The translations under genes were made by a program, and so were the position numbers. DNA of 64,000 nt, taken from contig JACJXO010000002.1 of assembly GCA_020636645.1 (NCBI GenBank), positions 496,001 to 560,000 on the forward strand, in the 5' to 3' direction. Below the pieces are notes generated by a model, which saw nothing but the letters and a program-made list of their open reading frames with translations, was not told the origin of the DNA and ran no database searches. Every line of letters begins with the position of its first letter. The first letter of the stretch is position 1. This DNA is from Chitinophagales bacterium. GTDB lineage: Bacteria; Bacteroidota; Bacteroidia; Chitinophagales; BACL12. Below are positions 41,450 to 50,376 of this stretch, piece after piece.

Positions 41450-42227
41450 ACCTGCTCAGATAATCATTTATATGTCCTGCCATTTCTCTTGGCTGTTCCA
41501 GCATGCCCATATGGCCAGCTTGCGGAAGTACATACAGTTCAGTTTGCGGTGCCAGTGCAGCCTGAGCGAGAAGGTTTTCCATCGGTAACAGCGTATCATG
41601 ATGACCTTGCACCATCAGGACAGGCAGATGCGCATTTTGCAGCACATCTTCTGTTGACAGCCGGTTTATCATCGCTTCCAAAGCCTGCTGAAGCCCCTCC
41701 GGATCCTGATCATCCAGTGCATCTATTTCTGCCCGAACCAGTACACGGTCAGTAAGCGGTGCAAACAATCCCGGAACAAGCTGGCGCACATAGGCCCTTG
41801 CTCCGTTTTCACCTACAAAACGGATCGCCTTTCTTCTGCTTTCTTTTTTCTCTTCAGTGTCAGCATAAACATGAGAGTGGATCAGACCAATACCTGTAAG
41901 TCTTTCCGGATATCCTGCAAGCATTTCCATGGCCAGATAGCCTCCCATGGAATGCCCCATGACCACCACCTCATCCAGGCCTTCCTGGTCAAGAAGTACA
42001 AGAAGATCTGCTGCCAGATCATGCATTGTCCAGGAAGCCCCGACCGGTGAACGACCGGAACCGGGCAGGTCAGGTATGATCAGACGGTACCTGTCGTCGA
42101 GCAGAATGAGCACCGGATCCCAGACCATACTGAACTCACAGAACCCATGCAGTAACAGCAAGGGTTTCCCCTCTCCGATATCGCGGTAGAACCATTCCCT
42201 GCCATGCACCTGCAGCCATTTTTCCAT
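41439..42227 (-). CDS. Alpha/beta hydrolase
   Basis: A 262-residue cytoplasmic alpha/beta-fold hydrolase. It shows the oxyanion-hole LLLLHGF motif, PDLPGSGRS, the nucleophile elbow GHSMGG (Ser93 counted from the chosen ATG), a catalytic Asp in QGHHDTLLP and a terminal His in QAGHMGMLEQP. The start at 42227 is chosen because the frame's earlier start would be TTG. It probably cleaves a small ester or C-C bond; the substrate is unknown. It is divergent from the amidohydrolase operon with a 50-base gap and convergent with the 134-aa membrane protein gene. Confidence 0.9.
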   Translation of the reverse strand: MEKWLQVHGREWFYRDIGEGKPLLLLHGFCEFSMVWDPVLILLDDRYRLIIPDLPGSGRSPVGASWTMHDLAADLLVLLDQEGLDEVVVMGHSMGGYLAMEMLAGYPERLTGIGLIHSHVYADTEEKKESRRKAIRFVGENGARAYVRQLVPGLFAPLTDRVLVRAEIDALDDQDPEGLQQALEAMINRLSTEDVLQNAHLPVLMVQGHHDTLLPMENLLAQAALAPQTELYVLPQAGHMGMLEQPREMAGHINDYLSRFIS

Positions 42228-42278
42228 GATGGCATGCAAGATATAAAATCCCTATTTTCGTCAGCCAAGCATTTACTC

Positions 42279-45236
42279 ATGCGTTACCAATTTTTCCTAC
42301 TCCTGTTATGCCCGTTATCATTGATCGCACAGGTAACTTTTCCTGTAAATGGTGTACATGATGACCGGCATACACCCTATGCATTTACCCATATGACCCT
42401 GGTGCAATCGCCCACTCTTACAGTGGAAGATGCCACCATGATCATTCAGGACGGCATCATTCAGTCAACCGGCAAGGGAATAACCATTCCAGAACATGCT
42501 GTGGTAATAGATTGCAGTGGATTGACCTTGTATCCGGCCTTCATTGACCTGGCGTGTGATGCCGGCATACCGGAGAAACCAAAAGAGAAGAGAAGTGACG
42601 GCCCTCAGATGGAAAGCAATGACCTGCGGGCAGTCAGCTGGAATCAGGCAGTTACGCCTGAATTTTCTGCAGCCGGTGTTTTCGTACCAGACACTGCCGC
42701 CAACAGAAAACTTCGCAATGCCGGTTTTGGTGCTGCCCTGACCCACCGGGAAGATGGCATCATACGGGGAACCGGCGCAGTGGTCTTGCTGGGCGATGAA
42801 TCTGCCAATGAAATGCTACTGGCTGAGCATAGCAGTTTGCACTATTCATTCAGCAAAGGAAGTTCTTCACAGGATTATCCAAGCTCACAGATGGGCAGTA
42901 TTGCGCTGATCAGGCAGAGCCTGTATGATGCACAGTGGTATGCAGCCGGGGGTTCTGAACAGGAAACCAACCTTTCTTTACAGGCGTTGTCTGATCATTT
43001 ATCGCATACTGCTTTTTTTCATGTTTCTGACAAACTGGAGATCCTTCGGGCTTCACAAATAGCTAAAGAATTTGGGTTGGATCTAATTGCAGAAGGAAGC
43101 GGTAATGAATACCAGCGCATCGATGCGTTGAAACAATCAGGAGCGCAACTCATCATTCCCCTGAACTTTCCGGATGCACCTGATGTACACGATGCCTGGG
43201 ATGCAGAGCAGGTAGCATTGACCACACTGCAGCACTGGGAGCTGGCTCCTGCCAATGCAGCCTATCTGGAAAAGGCGGGAATGCATATAGCCATCACATC
43301 AGATCAGCTCAAAGACAAAAAAGATTTTCTGCCGAATCTTCGTAAGGCTGTTAAATATGGCCTGAGTGAACAGGAGGCTCTGTCTGCCCTCACTACCACA
43401 CCGGCAAAGATGGCAGGAGTAAGTGACCAGATCGGCGTACTGGAAAAAGGCAAGCAAGCCAACTTCCTGGTAGTAGCAGGAAATATATTCCTGGACGATG
43501 GTGTGTTGTATGAAGTTTGGGTGCATGGAGTACCTTATACAGTACAGCAAAAGCCATTGAGCGATCAGCGGGGAGCATGGTACCTGCACCTCGATAATGA
43601 GCGATACGGACTACTGATCAGAGGAAAGGAACAAAAACCCACATTTGCAGTTGTTCGGAACACTGATACCATTGATGCTACCGGCAGCCTGAGTGGATAC
43701 AATATTAATCTTCGTTTCAGGCTGGACAGTGTCAGCTATAATCTGAGTGGAACCGTCAGACCCGGACACTTCACCGGAAGTGGTACCCGCAATGGAGAGT
43801 GGATGAGCTGGAATGCTGAAAAAGGTAATGTGTATGCAGAAAAAGAAACATCTGTTCCCGTACCTGACACCCTGAACCTGGGAGCCATTCCTTATCCCTT
43901 CCAGGCATTTGGCAATTATACACAACCGGAACCAAAATCCTGGCTGATCACCAATACAACAGTGTGGACCAATGAAGCCGGGGGCATTCTTGAACAAACC
44001 GATGTACTCATCAGCAACGGGAAGATCATCGGTATAGGAAAAGGGCTGAGTGCCAAAGATGCAGAGGTCATTGATGGCACCGGCATGCACCTTACCAGCG
44101 GCATCATAGATGAACATTCGCATATTGCCATCAGCAGAGGTGTGAATGAAGGTACCCAGTCTATTTCTGCCGAAGTGCGCATTGGAGATGTCATCAATTC
44201 AGAAGATGTTAATATTTACCGGCAGCTGGCAGGAGGTGTTACCACTTCTCACCTCCTGCACGGCTCTGCAAATGCCATAGGTGGTCAGACCGCACTGATC
44301 AAATTGCGCTGGGGTGATACCCCCGAAGAAATGAAGTTCAAAGGTGCAGATGGTTTCATCAAATTTGCTCTTGGAGAGAACGTCAAACAATCCAACTGGG
44401 GCGATGACAATACGATCAGATATCCGCAAACGCGTATGGGTGTGGAACAGATCATGGAAGACGGATTCACCCGGGCAGAAGCATACATCCAGGCAAAAGC
44501 CAACAAGAATGAATTGGTTCGCACCGACCTGGAACTCGAAGCACTGGCCGAGATACTCCAGTCAAAAAGATTCATTACCTGCCACAGCTATGTGCAGAGC
44601 GAGATCAACATGCTGATGCATCTGGCAGAGCGCCACGGATTCAAGGTGAACACCTTCACCCACATTTTGGAAGGCTACAAGGTAGCTGATAAAATGGCAG
44701 AACACGGGGCAGGGGGTTCTACATTCTCTGACTGGTGGGCCTATAAATATGAGGTCATCGAAGCCATTCCCTATAATGCCGCACTCATGGATCAGATGGG
44801 AGTTGTAACCGCCATCAACAGTGATGATGCCGAGATGGCACGACGCCTCAACCAGGAAGCCGCAAAAGCTATTAAGTACGGTGGGCTTTCCGAAGAAGAA
44901 GCCTGGAAGCTGGTAACCCTGAATCCAGCCAAACTGCTTCATATAGATGACCGTGTGGGAAGTGTGAAGACAGGAAAGGATGCAGATCTGGTATTGTGGA
45001 ATGACAACCCTCTTAGTGTATATGCACGGGCAGAAAAGACTTTTATAGATGGCCGATTGTATTACGACAGAGAGGAAGAAGCCCGCAAGCAATCTGCTAT
45101 GCAGGCAGAGCGCAGACGTCTGGTCGATCGGGCAGCAAATGCAGGAAAGAAGGGAGAAAGGACCAGTCCGGTCATCATCATACAGGAACCGGAATATGAC
45201 TGTGATACAGAAGGTGTATTCACCACAGAACAATGA
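42279..45236 (+). CDS. Large amidohydrolase-family exported protein (tandem, one active half)
   Basis: A 985-residue protein with signal peptide MRYQFFLLLLCPLSLIAQ; the ATG at 42279 is chosen because it starts the signal. Residues about 25-450 form a degenerate amidohydrolase module in which the metal-binding His-x-His after the first strand is replaced (YPAFIDLACDAG). Residues about 545-985 form a second module with intact motifs: IIDEHSHIAIS (HSH), TCHSYVQSEINM, NTFTHILEGY, NSDDAEMARR, then the closing GSVKTGKDADLVLW. So one half is likely catalytic (peptide, amide or imidazolone hydrolysis) and one structural. A four-base gap couples it to a second amidohydrolase-like gene. Confidence 0.88.
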   Translation: MRYQFFLLLLCPLSLIAQVTFPVNGVHDDRHTPYAFTHMTLVQSPTLTVEDATMIIQDGIIQSTGKGITIPEHAVVIDCSGLTLYPAFIDLACDAGIPEKPKEKRSDGPQMESNDLRAVSWNQAVTPEFSAAGVFVPDTAANRKLRNAGFGAALTHREDGIIRGTGAVVLLGDESANEMLLAEHSSLHYSFSKGSSSQDYPSSQMGSIALIRQSLYDAQWYAAGGSEQETNLSLQALSDHLSHTAFFHVSDKLEILRASQIAKEFGLDLIAEGSGNEYQRIDALKQSGAQLIIPLNFPDAPDVHDAWDAEQVALTTLQHWELAPANAAYLEKAGMHIAITSDQLKDKKDFLPNLRKAVKYGLSEQEALSALTTTPAKMAGVSDQIGVLEKGKQANFLVVAGNIFLDDGVLYEVWVHGVPYTVQQKPLSDQRGAWYLHLDNERYGLLIRGKEQKPTFAVVRNTDTIDATGSLSGYNINLRFRLDSVSYNLSGTVRPGHFTGSGTRNGEWMSWNAEKGNVYAEKETSVPVPDTLNLGAIPYPFQAFGNYTQPEPKSWLITNTTVWTNEAGGILEQTDVLISNGKIIGIGKGLSAKDAEVIDGTGMHLTSGIIDEHSHIAISRGVNEGTQSISAEVRIGDVINSEDVNIYRQLAGGVTTSHLLHGSANAIGGQTALIKLRWGDTPEEMKFKGADGFIKFALGENVKQSNWGDDNTIRYPQTRMGVEQIMEDGFTRAEAYIQAKANKNELVRTDLELEALAEILQSKRFITCHSYVQSEINMLMHLAERHGFKVNTFTHILEGYKVADKMAEHGAGGSTFSDWWAYKYEVIEAIPYNAALMDQMGVVTAINSDDAEMARRLNQEAAKAIKYGGLSEEEAWKLVTLNPAKLLHIDDRVGSVKTGKDADLVLWNDNPLSVYARAEKTFIDGRLYYDREEEARKQSAMQAERRRLVDRAANAGKKGERTSPVIIIQEPEYDCDTEGVFTTEQ

Positions 45237-45240
45237 GCAT

Positions 45241-46530
45241 ATGAAATACTACATATTTTTAATATTACTTTTTTTAGTGTCTGTTGCAGGGGCTCAGAAT
45301 GATACGCCTGTAGATTCACCAACTGTTGTCATGAATGCCACCATCCATTGTGGTGATGGACGGGTGATAGAGAACGGACTCATGGCTTTTTATGAAGGAA
45401 AGATCACTTTTCTGGCAGATGCCCGGCTGGTCAAATTCGATTTTCGCGGATACCGTGTCATAGATGCCGCTGGTAAACATGTATATCCGGGTCTGATCGC
45501 TCTCAACAGCCAGTTGGGATTGCGTGAGATAGAAATGGTAAGATCTACCAATGACCAGAGAGAAACAGGTTATCTGAATCCGAATGTGCGGTCGGTCATC
45601 GCATACAACACAGACAGCCGGGTCATCCCTACAGTTCGTTCCAATGGCATATTGCTGGCGCAGATAGTACCACAGGGCGGGCGCATGCCGGGCACTTCTT
45701 CAGTCATGAAGCTGGATGGCTGGAACTGGGAAGATGCGGTATATGCCTTAGACAATGGTCTGCATCTCAACTGGCCCGGTTACATGCAGGGAAGGTGGAA
45801 TAATGGATTTCGCTATGAACCGGATCCCGACTATGAGAATAAGATACAGGAGCTGGTGCAGTTGTTCAGTGAAGCCAGGGTGTATGAACAACAGCATAAA
45901 GACGAACCGGTCAACCTGAAACTCGAGGCGATCGGGCCGGTATTCCAGGGCGAAAAACAACTTTTCATACGTGCCAACAAGCTTCGTGAGATCAGTAATG
46001 CAGTGGCATTTGCAGAATCTTTCGGCATCAGGCCCATCATAGTAGGCGGAGAAGAATCCTGGATGATGGCAGATGAGCTGGCCTCTAAGGAGATACCAGT
46101 TGTACTGGAAGCGGTAGATCGGCTACCGGTAAGCCCGGATGAACACACTTCAGGTCCATACGAACTGCCGGCTGTGCTGACCAAAAGCGGTGTGACCTGT
46201 GCCATATCGGTCAGCAATGATGGTTCATCTTTCTGGAATATGCGCAACCTGCCCTTTCAGGCAGGCACAGCGGCCGGTTATGGCCTGAGTAAGGAAGAAG
46301 CACTTACATGTATCACTTTGAATCCTGCAAGGATACTGGGTATAGATGACCACACCGGATCACTGGACCTTCAAAAAGACGCCACCTTTCTCATTAGTGA
46401 AGGCGACCTGCTGGACATGCGAAGCAGTAAGGTCATACAGGCATTCATCCAGGGGCAGGAAGTAGAACTGCATAACTGGCAGGAAGCGCTTTTCAATAAA
46501 TTCCGGAAGAAGTACGGATTGACAGACTAA
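45241..46530 (+). CDS. Amidohydrolase-like exported protein lacking the HxH motif
   Basis: A 429-residue partner of the preceding protein, with signal peptide MKYYIFLILLFLVSVAGAQ; the ATG at 45241 starts the signal. The fold markers remain (MNATIHCGDGRVIENGLMAFYEGKI, HVYPGLIALNSQLGL, GLSKEEALTCITLNPARILGIDDHTGSLDLQKDATFLI). However, the first-strand His-x-His is replaced by Leu-Asn-Ser-Gln, and other metal histidines are not evident. It may be a non-catalytic subunit of a heteromer with the 985-aa protein, a pairing common in Bacteroidota (inference). Confidence 0.85.
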   Translation: MKYYIFLILLFLVSVAGAQNDTPVDSPTVVMNATIHCGDGRVIENGLMAFYEGKITFLADARLVKFDFRGYRVIDAAGKHVYPGLIALNSQLGLREIEMVRSTNDQRETGYLNPNVRSVIAYNTDSRVIPTVRSNGILLAQIVPQGGRMPGTSSVMKLDGWNWEDAVYALDNGLHLNWPGYMQGRWNNGFRYEPDPDYENKIQELVQLFSEARVYEQQHKDEPVNLKLEAIGPVFQGEKQLFIRANKLREISNAVAFAESFGIRPIIVGGEESWMMADELASKEIPVVLEAVDRLPVSPDEHTSGPYELPAVLTKSGVTCAISVSNDGSSFWNMRNLPFQAGTAAGYGLSKEEALTCITLNPARILGIDDHTGSLDLQKDATFLISEGDLLDMRSSKVIQAFIQGQEVELHNWQEALFNKFRKKYGLTD

Positions 46531-46536
46531 AAAAAA

Positions 46537-46558
46537 GGTCCCGGCTTGCACCGGGACC
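46537..46558 (-). terminator. Terminator of the ExbB/ExbD operon
   Basis: GGTCCCGG and CCGGGACC form an 8-bp stem with a six-base loop. On the minus strand it is followed by a run of eight T, 25 bases beyond the exbD2 stop. On the plus strand there is no T run, so any effect on the amidohydrolase operon would be weak. Confidence 0.82.
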
Positions 46559-46582
46559 ATCACCAACTAAAATGTTTTCAGG

Positions 46583-47053
46583 TCAATTTTCTTCCATCCG
46601 CTTGTTCGTGATGTAAGTCAGCTTCAGCGCATTGGCTTTACGCAGTTCTGTTTTCACATCACTGATGATACCCACGTTCACCTCTTTATCTACTTTGAGG
46701 GCCATGATGATCTTGGCTCTGTTCTCGTCGGGCATCTTTTCCTTTTCAGCTTCTACAAATACCGCGATGTCTTCCACATCTGCCAGCTGGTCATTCAGCT
46801 GCAGGCGGGGGGCCGTTCCCAGCTCTTTCTGGTAGCGCTTTTCGGGTGCACCAATATAGATGTAGCTGAGCAGGTCTTTCTTCTCCAGTTTTTCCATTTC
46901 GGTGGCCTGGGGAAGCACCTGCTTCACCTTGATATCGGTTTCCCGCATACGGGTGGCCACCATGAAGAAGAACAGGAGGATGAACACGATATCCGGCAGT
47001 GAAGCCGTATTGATACCGGGTGCCTGTCTGGGTTTCTTTACAAAACTGGGCAT
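46583..47053 (-). CDS. exbD: ExbD/TolR family biopolymer transport protein, second copy
   Basis: A 156-residue inner-membrane protein. The ATG at 47053 gives the usual short basic N-terminus before the helix DIVFILLFFFMVATRMRETD, whose Asp carries protons. A periplasmic domain follows (IYIGAPEKRYQKELG, IIMALKVDKEVNVGIISDVKTELRKANALKLTYI). An earlier GTG in frame overlaps the upstream exbD more deeply and is less likely. It is the last gene of the ExbB/ExbD operon, which energises TonB-dependent outer-membrane transport. No tonB is adjacent. Confidence 0.92.
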   Translation of the reverse strand: MPSFVKKPRQAPGINTASLPDIVFILLFFFMVATRMRETDIKVKQVLPQATEMEKLEKKDLLSYIYIGAPEKRYQKELGTAPRLQLNDQLADVEDIAVFVEAEKEKMPDENRAKIIMALKVDKEVNVGIISDVKTELRKANALKLTYITNKRMEEN

Positions 47054-47060
47054 ATCCTGA

Positions 47061-47612
47061 TTATTTGGTACCGGCACCGAACTCAGAAGGCTCTGCCTCT
47101 GAGATGCGGATGGGGTACATGTCTTTGATTTCGTTGATCTTGGTCGTGTCGGTCAGTTCTGTGAACTCCTTGCCGAATTTCCGTTTGGCGGCTTCGTCCC
47201 GAAGGTCGTTGTAGGCACCTCTCAGTTCATTGTACACCTGTATATACATGTCATAAGAAGTACCACGGTCACCTTTAAATGATACAACAGCTACCTGCGG
47301 ATTGTCAGACTGATGAGGATCCACACCGTTGTTGTTGATGAACTGTTTGGTCAGATCACGCAGCATACGCACATCTGTCAGTTCTTCTTCCACCTGCAAC
47401 TGGTCGCGGGCATTGAGATTCACGATCAGCGTATTGCGATTGTTGGTTTCAATGGGTGGAGGGGGCTCATTCGTCCATGGCGGCAGGACCACATTGATCC
47501 CTTCGTCAATGGCGATCTCAGTGGTTACCAGAAAGAATATCAGCAGCAGGAAGGCGATATCGGCCATCGAGCTGGCGTTGATTTCAGGTGTACCACGTGT
47601 TTTCTTACCCAT
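47061..47612 (-). CDS. exbD: ExbD/TolR family biopolymer transport protein, first copy
   Basis: A 183-residue ExbD with N-terminal GTPEINASSMADIAFLLLIFFLVTTEI (proton-carrying Asp in the helix) and an extended periplasmic domain longer than the E. coli protein, with a PPPPIETNNRNTLIVNLNARDQ segment and a charged C-terminal tail. Two non-identical ExbD proteins in tandem are typical of Bacteroidota Ton motors. It lies between the small membrane protein gene and the second exbD, with minimal gaps. Confidence 0.93.
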   Translation of the reverse strand: MGKKTRGTPEINASSMADIAFLLLIFFLVTTEIAIDEGINVVLPPWTNEPPPPIETNNRNTLIVNLNARDQLQVEEELTDVRMLRDLTKQFINNNGVDPHQSDNPQVAVVSFKGDRGTSYDMYIQVYNELRGAYNDLRDEAAKRKFGKEFTELTDTTKINEIKDMYPIRISEAEPSEFGAGTK

Positions 47613-47618
47613 ACTGTT

Positions 47619-47939
47619 TTATTTGAACAGGTTATAGATCGACATGACCACAGTGGTCACCACCGTGATCACTGTCAGAGCCAGCATGGTGATGATACCT
47701 GCAGAGATCATTTTGATTGTTCCGCTGGCAAGATCGATACTGGTTGGATTGGCATCGGATGCAGTAGCATAGCCGATGATGAATAAGATAATGAGCAGCC
47801 CCAGGGCAGCCAGCAGTTTGATGGACCCGCGGATGTTCTGGAAGATCCCTATGAGCAGGGATGCCACGAACAGGATGACCGCTATGATGGCCAGAAAAAC
47901 GGCGCCGGGAAGGACTATATTAACAAGGAAATTTTCCAT
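47619..47939 (-). CDS. Small membrane protein of the ExbB/ExbD operon (106 aa)
   Basis: A 106-residue protein with about three hydrophobic helices (residues 9-32, 40-60, 77-101) and little soluble sequence. It sits between exbB and the first exbD with gaps of 18 and 6 bases. The same gene order is frequent in Bacteroidota, so it is presumably an accessory of the motor complex, but its function is not known. Confidence 0.8.
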   Translation of the reverse strand: MENFLVNIVLPGAVFLAIIAVILFVASLLIGIFQNIRGSIKLLAALGLLIILFIIGYATASDANPTSIDLASGTIKMISAGIITMLALTVITVVTTVVMSIYNLFK

Positions 47940-47957
47940 GTTCCGTTTTTTATCGGA

Positions 47958-48692
47958 TTAGGCAATTTTGTTCTTAACCAGGATATCGATGAAGGTGATA
48001 GAGTTATCTTCCATCTTGTTCACGATACCTTCGATCTTGGCAACGATAAAGTTGTAGAAGATCTGGAGGATGATGGCCACGATCAGACCAAATACGGTGG
48101 TCAACAGGGCCACTTTGATACCGGCGGCCACGATGGTTGCAGAGATGGCACCGGCACTGGCAATATCATCGAATGCCTGCACCATACCGATCACCGTTCC
48201 GAAGAATCCGAGCATCGGAGCCAGCGCAATGAACAGGGAGATCCAGGAAAGCCCTTTTTCCAGCAGACCCATTTGCACAGAGCCATAAGATGACACTGAT
48301 TTTTCTACAATATCTATTCCTTCATCTGTACGAGACAGACCCTGGTACATGATAGAAGCTATCGGGCCGCGGGTAGCTTTACATATCTGCTTGGCTTTTT
48401 CCACGTCCTTGTTATTCACTGCAGTTTCTACGCTCTTCATCAGATTCTTGGTATTCACATCAGCCAGGCTGAGGGTGATGATACGTTCGATACAAAAAGC
48501 CAGACCCAGGATCAGACAGATCAGCGGAAGCGACATGAAGATGTAGTCACCTTCAATGAAATAACGCTTGATCAGGGTGATACCACCTTCGCCGGAGGCT
48601 TCGGCAGCTTCTTCTGCCTGAGCCATCACTACCTGGGTGGTAGCGAACATAGCCAGTCCCATTGTGGCAATCAATGCAAACAACTTTTTCAT
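47958..48692 (-). CDS. exbB: MotA/TolQ/ExbB proton channel protein
   Basis: A 244-residue ExbB-type channel subunit. It begins with a cleavable or anchor-like segment (MKKLFALIATMGLAMFATTQVVMAQ) and an Ala/Glu-rich linker. Then follow helix 1 (YIFMSLPLICLILGLAFCIERII) and the conserved pair of helices with GLLEKGLSWISLFIALAPMLGFFGTVIGMVQAF and VALLTTVFGLIVAIILQIFYN. Bacteroidota ExbB proteins commonly have this extra N-terminal region. It is the first gene of the four-gene operon. Confidence 0.93.
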   Translation of the reverse strand: MKKLFALIATMGLAMFATTQVVMAQAEEAAEASGEGGITLIKRYFIEGDYIFMSLPLICLILGLAFCIERIITLSLADVNTKNLMKSVETAVNNKDVEKAKQICKATRGPIASIMYQGLSRTDEGIDIVEKSVSSYGSVQMGLLEKGLSWISLFIALAPMLGFFGTVIGMVQAFDDIASAGAISATIVAAGIKVALLTTVFGLIVAIILQIFYNFIVAKIEGIVNKMEDNSITFIDILVKNKIA

Positions 48693-49067
48693 ACAGGTTC
48701 TTTTGTTGGTGATTAAAGATTGAATTGGGCTACAAATAAAGCAATTTTAATTGTTGCCGTGAAATAGGCTACACAAATTTAAAGTAGGCCTGAGGCTATG
48801 GAAAATGCGCTGTCTATTTCACCGACGGCCTAAAATTAGGCCATTTTACTCAATGAACGGCTTACCACTTACGGATGTGATGCAGACAAGGCAATATGAC
48901 ATCTTTCTTACAAGACCGGGTCTGTTGCAGCGGGCAGTTTTCAATTGGCGGCCTTCGCTTTGCAGCGGGTGGTCGAATTTTAGGTGATCAGGTCAGCACA
49001 TATAAGCTTGCCACCTGTCAGCTCTTTTACACCCTTCTACTCTTTTTCACCTTCAACTCCCAGACCG
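48693..49067. other. Intergenic stretch with no recognised feature
   Basis: 375 bases between exbB and the tandem repeat array. Possible reading frames here lack protein-like composition. The last 50 bases (49018-49060) are C/T-rich, resembling the CACCCTTT tracts elsewhere. I see no RNA gene. Confidence 0.5.
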
Positions 49068-49378
49068 GATTGCTTCGCGATCCCTTAAGTGGGGGGGGGC
49101 TTAACCTGCTCACCCGCCGTCCCCTTTCAGGGTCCGGGGTTTGTTTCTTCTTGCACTCCACTCTCAAACTCCAACTCTCAAACGGGATTGCTTCGCGATC
49201 CCTTGAAGTGGGGGGCTTAACCTGTTCACCCGCCGTCCCCTTTCAGGGTCCGGGGTTTGTTTCTTCTTGCACTCCACTCTCAAACTCCAACTCTCAAACG
49301 GGATTGCTTCGCGATCCCTTGAAGTGGGGGGCTTAACCTGTTCACCCGCCGTCCCCTTTCAGGGTCCGGGGTTTGTTT
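49068..49378 (+). repeat. Tandem repeat array, unit about 116 bp, 2.6 copies
   Basis: Copies begin at 49068, 49186 and 49302 with GATTGCTTCGCGATCCCTT. Copy 1 is 118 bp because its poly-G run is nine long instead of six; copy 2 is 116 bp; copy 3 is cut off at about 49378. Each contains CCTTTCAGGGTCCGGGGTTTG. The unit is not a multiple of three, so it is not coding. There are no unique spacers, so it is not a CRISPR array. Confidence 0.88.
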
Positions 49379-49430
49379 TTCCCGTCATTCCGCCTCAGGC
49401 GAGCCTGGTCGGTCTGCCGGAAAAAACAAA

Positions 49431-49450
49431 CCCCACGCTTTCGCGTAGGG
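49431..49450 (-). terminator. Terminator of tRNA-Ser
   Basis: On the minus strand CCCTACGC and GCGTGGGG form an 8-bp stem (one G-U pair) closed by a GAAA tetraloop and followed by TTTGTTTTTT. It lies 16 bases after the tRNA 3' end. Confidence 0.85.
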
Positions 49451-49465
49451 CGGGTTTTTGGGTTG

Positions 49466-49553
49466 CGGAGAGGGAGGGATTCGAACCCTCGATACCCTTT
49501 AGGGGTATACACACTTTCCAGGCGTGCTCCTTCAACCACTCGGACACCTCTCC
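49466..49553 (-). tRNA. tRNA-Ser, anticodon GGA
   Basis: An 88-base class II tRNA. The acceptor stem GGAGAGG pairs with CCTCTCC and the discriminator is G73, as required for serine. The anticodon stem CACGC/GTGTG encloses the loop CTGGAAA with anticodon GGA, reading UCC and UCU. A long variable arm (TACCCC/GGGGTA-type stem) and the T-loop GGTTCGAATCC are present. CCA is not encoded. Confidence 0.97.
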
Positions 49554-49571
49554 ATGCCTGATAAGGGAGGA

Positions 49572-49579
49572 CAAAACTA
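49572..49579 (-). promoter_or_regulatory. -7 box TAGTTTTG of tRNA-Ser
   Basis: Exact TAnnTTTG on the minus strand, 18 bases upstream of the mature tRNA 5' end. A TTG at 49600-49598 is the -33 element with an 18-base spacer. Confidence 0.68.
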
Positions 49580-49596
49580 CGCATTTGCAGGTAAAA

Positions 49597-50376
49597 TCAA
49601 GCAGGAAGAGAGAATAGTTTGCTGCTGTTTGCGGTGGTTGTTCGGGCTATCTCTTCTTCGGTCAGATCCAGTATCTCTGACAGTCTCTTCACAACCAATG
49701 GCAGATATGCAGGTTCGTTTCGCTTTCCGCGGTGAGGTGCAGGTGCCAGGTAAGGAGAGTCTGTTTCCAGTACCATCAGATCAAGGTCTTCCGGTAACAG
49801 CACCTTGTCCAGTCCGCCGTTCTTAAACGTGGCTACACCCCCGATACCTATATACATACCCAGATCATTTATCTGCTGCACCTGTTCACGGTTTCCGGAA
49901 AAACAGTGAAACACCCCTTTCAGCCTGCCGTCCTGCCGTTGCTTCGCCATGCTGATACAATCGTCCAGCGAGTCTCGGCTGTGAATGATGATGGGAAGAT
50001 CCAGTTCGCAGGCCCACGAAAGCTGACGGTCAAAAGCTTTTTGCTGCTCCTTTTTATAGGTCAGATCCCAGTAATAATCCAGGCCCGTCTCACCTATACC
50101 CTTCCAGGGAATGGAATTGTTGGCGAGCCGCTTCTCATAGTCATCCAGGAGTTCCGAAAAATCATCTTTCACACTGCAGGGATGCAACCCCATGGCAGGC
50201 CAGCACCAGTCCGGATAGTTCTGGTATAACTGCAGCAACACCTCTGAAGTTTCTTCATCTATATGGGGCATGATCACAGCTTCCACCCCGGCATCCATCG
50301 CCCGGAGGATCATGGCCTGCTGATCTTCGCCCCAGTCTGCAACATAGATATGCGCATGGCTGTCTATCAGTTTCAT
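49597..50376 (-). CDS. tatD: TatD family hydrolase (metal-dependent DNase)
   Basis: A 259-residue TIM-barrel metallohydrolase. The ligand motifs are all present: DSHAHIY at residues 5-11, GIGETGLDYYWD, IIHSRDS, FHCFSG and ETDSPYLAPAPHRGKRNEP. TatD enzymes act as 3'-5' exonucleases or DNases in repair and quality control, and D-aminoacyl-tRNA deacylase activity is known in some relatives. Its ATG overlaps the stop of the polysaccharide deacetylase gene by four bases, so the two are co-translated. It ends 43 bases upstream of the divergently placed tRNA-Ser start. Confidence 0.94.
   Translation of the reverse strand: MKLIDSHAHIYVADWGEDQQAMILRAMDAGVEAVIMPHIDEETSEVLLQLYQNYPDWCWPAMGLHPCSVKDDFSELLDDYEKRLANNSIPWKGIGETGLDYYWDLTYKKEQQKAFDRQLSWACELDLPIIIHSRDSLDDCISMAKQRQDGRLKGVFHCFSGNREQVQQINDLGMYIGIGGVATFKNGGLDKVLLPEDLDLMVLETDSPYLAPAPHRGKRNEPAYLPLVVKRLSEILDLTEEEIARTTTANSSKLFSLPA

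Noticed and set aside
49068..49378. CRISPR array
   Set aside because: The units are long, contiguous and without unique spacers, and no cas gene is in the window.
48896..49617. Plus-strand reading frames through the tandem repeats and across tRNA-Ser
   Set aside because: The repeat unit is 116-118 bp, so the frame shifts between copies, and the second frame runs antisense through the tRNA gene; composition is not protein-like.
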